NCBI RefSeq assembly: GCF_900102635.1
Contig: NZ_FMZQ01000002.1
Span: forward strand, 186,001 to 250,000
Length of the DNA: 64,000 nucleotides
Source of the DNA: Ectopseudomonas chengduensis
Lineage (GTDB): Bacteria; Pseudomonadota; Gammaproteobacteria; Pseudomonadales; Pseudomonadaceae
Direction: 5' to 3'
In this document: positions 59,055 through 64,000 of the stretch, one piece after another
Layout: every line of letters starts with the position of its first letter
Position numbering within the stretch: the first letter of the stretch is position 1
Notes under the pieces: model-generated
The model's database searches: none
Seen by the model: only the letters and a program-made list of their open reading frames with translations
Told to the model about the DNA's origin: nothing
Made by a program: the position numbers and the translations under genes

Positions 59055-59714
59055 TTACTCCTCGCCAGCCAGCGGCAGGCTGCGGAACATGTCGCCGTAC
59101 AGGCGGTAGACCACCTTGGCGGTGTGCACCACGGCGGCCTTGTCATCGTCGTTGTCCAGTTGGTTCATCAGCTTCTTGAAGAACTCGATGTGCTCCAGAT
59201 CCAGGCTGCCGTGTGAGTTGAGGTAGCTGAAGGCCTTGTTCGGCAGTTGCAGCTTGTCCTGGATGATGCCAGCGGCCTGAGTGGCCAGGGCGATGCTGGT
59301 GCCTTCGAGCACGTTGACCATGCCGAAGAAACTCACCGGGTTGTGCCGGGCGATGCGGTCGTAGACGTAGGCCACCATCAGTTCGGTGGACATGTGCGGG
59401 GTGCCATGGCGCACCGCTTCCTTGTCGGCACCACAGGCGGCGATGTCGTTGAGCACCCACTCTTGGTGGCCGGTTTCTTCCTCGATGTACTCGGCGATGG
59501 CCTCGCGTAGCCATTCCAGACGCTCTGGCAAGCGTGCGCCACAGGCCATCAGCAGCGGTACGGTGTGCTTGACGTGGTGGTAGGCCTCGGTGAGGAAGGC
59601 GATGTAGCTGTGCAGGGCGACCTGGCCGGTAATGGCCTGCTGGATGATCGGTGCGCCGAGCAGGTAGTCGCGCTCGGCTTGAGTCTGGGCCAGCAGGGAT
59701 TCGTAGAAGCTCAT
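59055..59714 (-). CDS. Haem-oxygenase-like di-iron (HDO/TenA-like) protein
   Basis: 219 residues, all-helical. Candidate metal ligands are grouped as in haem-oxygenase-like di-iron oxidases: E and H in FLTEAYHHVKHTV, E and H in YIEEETGHQEWV, and D/E and H in SLDLEHIEFF. The family includes UndA, SznF and BesC, which use Fe and O2 for oxidation or C-C cleavage of fatty or amino acids, and TenA thiaminases. No thiamine gene is near, so an oxidative role is more likely (inference). The start overlaps the ligase stop (ATGA). Confidence 0.85.
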   Translation of the reverse strand: MSFYESLLAQTQAERDYLLGAPIIQQAITGQVALHSYIAFLTEAYHHVKHTVPLLMACGARLPERLEWLREAIAEYIEEETGHQEWVLNDIAACGADKEAVRHGTPHMSTELMVAYVYDRIARHNPVSFFGMVNVLEGTSIALATQAAGIIQDKLQLPNKAFSYLNSHGSLDLEHIEFFKKLMNQLDNDDDKAAVVHTAKVVYRLYGDMFRSLPLAGEE

Positions 59715-61159
59715 GCATGTACTCCTTCTGCCATCAACGCTTCGATGGCGGCTTGGTAATGGGAAAACAGGGCAGCGCGGCGCAGGCGACCGTTGGCTGT
59801 GGCCAGGTCGTTGCTCGCGCTGAACGGGGCCTCGGCGCGCAGCCAGTGGTGTACGCGGGCGTAGTCCGGCAGGCCGTGATTGACGGCGTCCACGGCTTCT
59901 TGCAGCTGCGCGTCAAGGGTATTGGCGAAGCGCGGCACCAGCACCGCGACGTTGCCCGGCAGCGCCTCGCCGTGCAGCCAGGCCTGGGCAATAGGCAACT
60001 GCTGCACCAGCTCGGATTCGACCCATTCCGGGTTGACGTTGCGCCCATAGGCGGTGATGAACTGATGTTTCTTGCGCCCGTGCAGCACCAGGAAGCCTTG
60101 CTCGAAATGACCGAGGTCGCCGGTGCCCAGCCATTCGCCTTGCGGCGCCGGTTCACCGAGGTAGCCGAGCATGCGGGCGCCCTTGACCAGCACTTCGCCG
60201 TCGGCCGCCAGCGTCATTTGCAGGTGGCCAAGCGGCTGGCCGGTGCTGCCGATGCGGCGCTGCTCGGGCGTGTTCAGGCACACCACCGAGGCGCACTCGG
60301 ACAGCCCGTAGCCCTCGAAGATCGGTAGGTCCAGCGCATCGGCGCGCAGCAGCAACTGCACCGAGACACGCCCGCCACCAACGGCCACGAAACGCAGCGA
60401 GGTCGGCACCGGCAGCTTGCGCTCGGCCGCGCTGACCAGCGCCAGCAGCAATTGTGGCAACAGGATCAGGCTGTGCGGCTGGGCGGTGTGCAGGGCCTGG
60501 AGAAAGCGCGCCAGGTCTAAGCCGCTGGCCCCGGTCAGGCCGATCTGCGCCATTGGCATCAGCTCGACCCGCGCGCCGGCCAGCAGCGGCGCGTAGACGC
60601 CGGCGATGTTCTCCAGCAGAGTCGCCAGCGGCAGGATGCACAGGTGCCGTTGCACCTCGCGGCTGGCGCTGGCCTTGACCAGGCTGTCGGCCACTGCCAG
60701 CTGTGTGTTCAGGTCCAGGCACACGCCCTTGGGCTGGCCGGTGGTGCCGGAGGTGTAGGTGATCTTGCAGGTGCCCGGATGCAGCTCTGCAGGCTGCGCG
60801 ACCGTGCGGTGATAAATATCGTTTTCCACGCTGGCGAAGCCGGGGGCACCAGCGCCGATCAGGCAGTCGATGCCGGCACTGTCGAGCACATGGCGTTGCT
60901 GCTCGGCGGAGAAGAACCCCGGTACCGGCACGCAGACCAGGCCGGCATGCAGCGCCGCCAGATCCCACAGTACCCAGTCGATACCGTTATCCAGCGCCAG
61001 TGCCACGCGCTGGGCGCCCAGCCCGCGCAGAAGGCGGCTGCGACTGGTCACGGCTGCCAACAGACCGTCATAGGTCAGCTCATGGCTATCCTCGGCCAGC
61101 GCCGTGTGCGGGCCAAAGGCGGCCAGACGCTCGAAGAAGGATTCAACTGCAGACCACAT
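59711..61159 (-). CDS. AMP-forming acyl/aryl ligase (ANL superfamily)
   Basis: 482 residues. P-loop-type A3 motif ITYTSGTTGQPKGV, A5 EGYGLSECASVVC, A7 GTGDLG, A8 GRKKHQFITAYGRNVNPEWVE. The usual A10 lysine (TxxGKxxR) is replaced by arginine: TANGRLRR. The size and short C-terminal domain resemble acyl-CoA synthetases. It activates a carboxylic acid with ATP. Its ATG at 61159 (MWSAVESFF) overlaps the haemolysin gene by 17 bases; the longer form to 61306 is within that gene. Confidence 0.9.
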   Translation of the reverse strand: MWSAVESFFERLAAFGPHTALAEDSHELTYDGLLAAVTSRSRLLRGLGAQRVALALDNGIDWVLWDLAALHAGLVCVPVPGFFSAEQQRHVLDSAGIDCLIGAGAPGFASVENDIYHRTVAQPAELHPGTCKITYTSGTTGQPKGVCLDLNTQLAVADSLVKASASREVQRHLCILPLATLLENIAGVYAPLLAGARVELMPMAQIGLTGASGLDLARFLQALHTAQPHSLILLPQLLLALVSAAERKLPVPTSLRFVAVGGGRVSVQLLLRADALDLPIFEGYGLSECASVVCLNTPEQRRIGSTGQPLGHLQMTLAADGEVLVKGARMLGYLGEPAPQGEWLGTGDLGHFEQGFLVLHGRKKHQFITAYGRNVNPEWVESELVQQLPIAQAWLHGEALPGNVAVLVPRFANTLDAQLQEAVDAVNHGLPDYARVHHWLRAEAPFSASNDLATANGRLRRAALFSHYQAAIEALMAEGVHA

Positions 61160-61832
61160 CGGGCATCTCCTCCAGGGCATACAACGGTTGATGACCGAGG
61201 CGCGGATAGGCGCCCAGCTGCAGCAGGCGCTGGTGGCCGCCATGAATGTCGCCCGCCATGACCAGCGGACGGTTGTCGTAGTAACTGCCCCAGTCGGGAA
61301 GCTCATCGCCCATGCGCGCCGGATCGGCTTCGCCGAGGGCGATGGGGGTCAGGCCCAGGCGTTGGAAGCTGTTGAGCAGGGTCGGGGTACCGGTAAAGGT
61401 GACCCAGCGAAAACCCAGGGCCACCAGCAGATCGGTCAGCGCGACGATCAGCAGGCGGGCGGCACCGGGGCTGTCGGCGGCCAGGTTGCCGACTTCCACC
61501 AGCTCGCCACGGCTGGGCTCGGTGTGGCCCAGGCGTGCGCCGATGGCGCTCTGGATCGGCTCGTCCAGGTAACGCTCGAGAAACAGCGGGCCGCTGTTGC
61601 CGCTGCGCACGCCCACCGCACCGAGCAGCTGGCCGGTCTGGTTTTCCAGGCCGAACAGGCAGGGCATGAAGTGACGGATGCGTGCGTCGTGCTGCAGTTC
61701 GAAGCGCTGGCGGATGAACTGCTCCAGGGCAACGCGACGTGCGCTGCCAGGGGAGGCCAGGTGGAGTTCGTAACTATCGCCGCGCCCGATACGGGCAACG
61801 GGACGATCATGCTGCGCCCAGGGTAGTTCCAT
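61143..61832 (-). CDS. Thermostable haemolysin-family protein (GNAT-like acyltransferase fold)
   Basis: 229 residues. The family signature is visible in EQFIRQRFELQHDARIRHFMPCLFGL, VGVRSGNSGPLFLERYLDE and GELVEVGNLAADSPGAARLLIVAL. Despite the name, the fold resembles N-acyl-amino-acid synthases of the GNAT/LuxI group, so acyl transfer is more likely than haemolysis (inference). First gene of the operon; upstream 61833-62059 is the likely promoter region (no gene). Confidence 0.85.
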   Translation of the reverse strand: MELPWAQHDRPVARIGRGDSYELHLASPGSARRVALEQFIRQRFELQHDARIRHFMPCLFGLENQTGQLLGAVGVRSGNSGPLFLERYLDEPIQSAIGARLGHTEPSRGELVEVGNLAADSPGAARLLIVALTDLLVALGFRWVTFTGTPTLLNSFQRLGLTPIALGEADPARMGDELPDWGSYYDNRPLVMAGDIHGGHQRLLQLGAYPRLGHQPLYALEEMPDVVCS

Positions 61833-62059
61833 GCTCGGAACCTCGGTGATGAACCTGGGGGCGATTGTGTGAGTGGCTGGCTTAACGCTGTATTAAGACT
61901 TTGCAAAATGTTTCAGGCTTATGGTCTCGGCGTTGGCCATCGCAGATGAATCCGCTCACAGAGGGCTCGAACACTGGCACTTGGCCGGTTGAGTGGGTAA
62001 GTTTCGGACTGAATGGGCCATCGCTGGCAGGATCAATACCGAGCATTCAGGGAGGAAAG

Positions 62060-63106
62060 ATGACGTCACTCAATGCTGACCCCAAGTTGCAACCTCTGCT
62101 CACCGAACTGGCTGAGCTGATCCGCCAGGCCCGGCAGCAGGCCGTGCGTGCGGTGGATGCGATTCAGGTGCAAACCTGCTGGGAAATCGGCCGGCATATC
62201 GTTGAATTCGAGCAGGGTGGGCAGGCGCGTGCCGCCTACGGCAAGAAGCTGCTGCCGACGCTGGCCAGTGAGCTGACGGCTGAGTTCGGTAAGGGCTTCG
62301 ATGCCTCTAACCTGCGCTACATGCGTCTGTTCTACCAAGCTTTTCCGATTCGTGACGCACTGCGTCACGAATTGAGCTGGACGCACTATCGCACCTTGCT
62401 CAGAGTGGACAGCGACAGTGCACGGCAGTGGTACATGAACGAGGCCGCTACGCAGAACTGGAGTACCCGTGCGCTGGAGCGGCAGATCGGCACGTTGTAT
62501 TACGAGCGTCTGCTGGCCAGCCAGGATCGCGCGGCGGTCGAGCAGGAGGCGGCGAGCAAGCTGCAGGCCCTGGGCAAGAGCCCGCGTGAGTTTGTGCGCG
62601 ATCCGGTGCTGCTGGAGTTCCTCGGCCTGCCCAATGCTGGCACCATGTTGGAGGGCGAGCTGGAGCAGGCGCTGATCGACCAGTTGCAGATCTTTCTGCT
62701 GGAACTGGGCAAGGGTTTCGCCTTCGTCGGCCGGCAGCAGCGCATCAGCACCGAGAGCAAGGATTTCTACATCGACCTGGTGTTCTACAACTACCTGCTC
62801 AAGTGCTTCGTCATTTTTGACCTCAAGCGCGGCGAGTTGACCCATCAGGATATCGGCCAGATGGACATGTACGTGCGCATGTTCGATGACCTCAGGCGTG
62901 GCCCGGAAGATGGCCCGACCGTGGGCATCATCCTCTGTGCGCAGAAGGATGCGTCCGTGGTGCGTTATTCGGTGCTGCAGGACAGCGAGCAACTGTTCGC
63001 CAGCAAATACAGGCTGGTGTTACCCAGTGAAGAAGAGCTACGAGCCGAGCTGGATCGGGAGCGAGCGCGGCTGGCCGAGCAACGTGGGCTGTACTGGGTT
63101 CACTGA
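62060..63106 (+). CDS. DUF1016 (YhcG-type) PD-(D/E)XK nuclease
   Basis: 348 residues. An N-terminal DUF1016_N region (YGKKLLPTLASELTAEFGKGF, then LSWTHYRTLLRV) and a C-terminal nuclease domain with YIDLVFYNYLLKCFVIFDLKRG, in which the Asp and DLK residues mark the PD-(D/E)XK site. Family members occur beside restriction and toxin genes; here it is alone. GGAGG ribosome binding site before the ATG at 62060; the longer frame from 61901 is low-quality. No recombinase or inverted repeats nearby. Confidence 0.9.
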   Translation: MTSLNADPKLQPLLTELAELIRQARQQAVRAVDAIQVQTCWEIGRHIVEFEQGGQARAAYGKKLLPTLASELTAEFGKGFDASNLRYMRLFYQAFPIRDALRHELSWTHYRTLLRVDSDSARQWYMNEAATQNWSTRALERQIGTLYYERLLASQDRAAVEQEAASKLQALGKSPREFVRDPVLLEFLGLPNAGTMLEGELEQALIDQLQIFLLELGKGFAFVGRQQRISTESKDFYIDLVFYNYLLKCFVIFDLKRGELTHQDIGQMDMYVRMFDDLRRGPEDGPTVGIILCAQKDASVVRYSVLQDSEQLFASKYRLVLPSEEELRAELDRERARLAEQRGLYWVH

Positions 63107-63172
63107 GCTGGGAGGGGGTTGTGCATCAGGGCACCGAGCGGCTGGTAGGCTCGGCCCCGGGCCTGAGGATAT

Positions 63173-63571
63173 TCAGCCGACCTGCGCAATCCAGTCATTG
63201 AGGTTGTAGTAGTTGCTGATGCGCGCGACCTTGCCATTCTTGATCTCGAAGAAGGCGCCGGCCGGCAGCACATAGGTCTGGCCATTGGCTGGCGGCAGGC
63301 CTTCGTCGTCGGCCAGGTATTCGCCGTGCACCACGAACTCGGCGGCGGCGCGGTCGCCAGCGGCGTTCTGCATGACCACGATATCGGCCAGGCGCTCGCG
63401 GTAGCAGCGGTTCATCTTGTCCATGAAGGCGGCGAAGGTGGCCTTGCCAACCTGACGCTCGCCCTGGTTGATGTCGTGCACCACGTCGTCGGCCAGCAGA
63501 TCGAGAAAGGCGGGCATGTCGCCGGCATTGAAGGCGGCGTAGTAGGCCTGAACCAGTTCGGTGGCGGTCAT
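63173..63571 (-). CDS. SnoaL/NTF2-like protein (ketosteroid-isomerase-related)
   Basis: 132 residues of the NTF2 cone fold: LVQAYYAAFNAGDMPAFLDLLADDVVHDI, AGAFFEIKNGKVARISNYYNL. Catalytic function, if any, unknown. The ATG at 63571 follows AAGGAA. Divergent from the GNAT gene. Confidence 0.9.
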   Translation of the reverse strand: MTATELVQAYYAAFNAGDMPAFLDLLADDVVHDINQGERQVGKATFAAFMDKMNRCYRERLADIVVMQNAAGDRAAAEFVVHGEYLADDEGLPPANGQTYVLPAGAFFEIKNGKVARISNYYNLNDWIAQVG

Positions 63572-63682
63572 GGCTAAGTTCCTTTCGTAGCGTGGTTAGT
63601 GGTTGGTTGGCCCGCATGATAAGTTCGCCGTTTACCGCTGGTATAGCTACTGGCGTCACCCTGTTGCTGGCGAGCGACTGCA

Positions 63683-64000
63683 ATGGATATCCGACTGTTG
63701 CGGGGAGCGGAGATCGAACCCCATATCGACGACCTCGCGCGTCTGCGCATCCAGGTGTTCCGCGAGTTTCCCTACCTCTATGACGGCAACCTCGACTATG
63801 AGGCCGAGTACCTGGCCACCTATGTGCGCAGTGCCGATAGCCTGTGCGTGCTGGTACTCGACGCCGGTCAGGTAGTAGGCGCTTCCACCGCGCTGCCGCT
63901 GCAGGATGAAACCGAGGAATTCCAGCAGCCGTTCGTTGCCGCGGGCTGGAACCCGGCGCGGATCTTCTACTGCGCCGAGTCGGTGGTGTTGCCGGCCTGG
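63683..64000 (+). CDS. GNAT-family acetyltransferase (partial, 3' end outside window)
   Basis: 106 residues are visible from the ATG at 63683, in frame to the window end: MDIRLLRGAEIEPHIDDLAR at the start and SLCVLVLDAGQVVGASTALPL in the core, then FYCAESVVLPAW. The family is GNAT; acetyl-CoA-binding residues lie beyond the edge. Substrate unknown. Confidence 0.85.
   Translation, partial: MDIRLLRGAEIEPHIDDLARLRIQVFREFPYLYDGNLDYEAEYLATYVRSADSLCVLVLDAGQVVGASTALPLQDETEEFQQPFVAAGWNPARIFYCAESVVLPAW

Noticed and set aside
59055..59714. Thiaminase (TenA) or PqqC
   Set aside because: No thi or pqq genes nearby and the acidic/His pairs fit di-iron proteins better.
59711..61159. Nonribosomal peptide synthetase
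   Set aside because: Only a stand-alone AMP ligase is present; no condensation or carrier domain was found.
61143..61832. A true pore-forming haemolysin toxin
   Set aside because: No signal peptide or membrane-insertion segment; the family name is historical.
1..64000. CRISPR arrays, tRNA or rRNA genes
   Set aside because: No regularly spaced identical repeats, no cloverleaf with CCA-type end and no rRNA core sequence were noticed on either strand.

Overview
The window is GC-rich, gene-dense chromosome from a gamma-proteobacterium of the genus Pseudomonas. The sequence-level reasons are the recognisable genus-typical genes (mvaT-type H-NS analogue, bifA-type c-di-GMP phosphodiesterase, folM-folE-folX operon, short LOV protein, imelysin/di-heme oxidoreductase genes), the REP-type palindromes and the codon usage. 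The gene content suggests the P. mendocina/alcaliphila side of the genus rather than P. aeruginosa, but that placement is inference. No rRNA, tRNA, CRISPR array, prophage or complete insertion sequence was seen.

Layout. 1-4.3 kb: a symporter-fused sensor kinase (cut by the window start), a GNAT acetyltransferase and an AraC-type regulator. 4.3-12.4 kb: imelysin lipoprotein, LemA plus a GIDE-like membrane protein, the GGDQF/EAL protein BifA, an ammonium transporter behind a sigma-54 promoter with an unknown partner gene, and sodB. 12.6-12.8 kb: a 162-bp MITE-like palindromic element. 12.8-19.6 kb: a translationally coupled MoxR-DUF58-DUF4350-DUF4129-SpoIIM-RDD cluster. 19.7-28.4 kb: membrane protein, sbcB, mvaT, purU, CBS protein, chemoreceptor, HerA-like ATPase. 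28.6-37.5 kb: a hexuronate uptake/oxidation locus (mutarotase, GntR-FCD regulator, EamA exporter, TRAP transporter, SMP-30 lactonase, uronate dehydrogenase, LacI regulator) with a repeated operator-like motif. 37.5-41.1 kb: DUF1513, second imelysin and di-heme oxidoreductase. 41.3-43.8 kb: azlCD and small conserved genes.

43.2-49.1 kb looks like a blue-light module: a short LOV protein with the photoactive Cys, a MerR/LitR-like regulator lacking a recognisable cobalamin site, a divergent DCC-family gene, a membrane-anchored ABM protein and the folM-folE-folX operon. The regulator and folM upstream regions both carry TTGTAY/TGTAC direct repeats at 11-bp spacing, as CarH/LitR operators do. 49.2-54.7 kb: flavodoxin, cupin, class II aldolase, alpha/beta hydrolase, DUF1569, a secreted Gly/Ser peptide, SDR and a DJ-1/PfpI protein, then REP-type repeats.

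55.2-61.8 kb is the best candidate for an undescribed system. It is one tightly packed minus-strand operon encoding a thermostable-haemolysin-family protein, an AMP-forming ligase whose A10 lysine appears to be arginine, a haem-oxygenase-like di-iron protein, an SDR and a TPR protein, followed by a QseBC/PmrAB-type two-component system and a 32-residue small ORF with a strong ribosome binding site. The enzyme set looks like a small acyl-derived metabolite pathway with its own regulator. The right edge holds a solitary DUF1016 nuclease, an NTF2-like protein and a GNAT gene cut by the window end.
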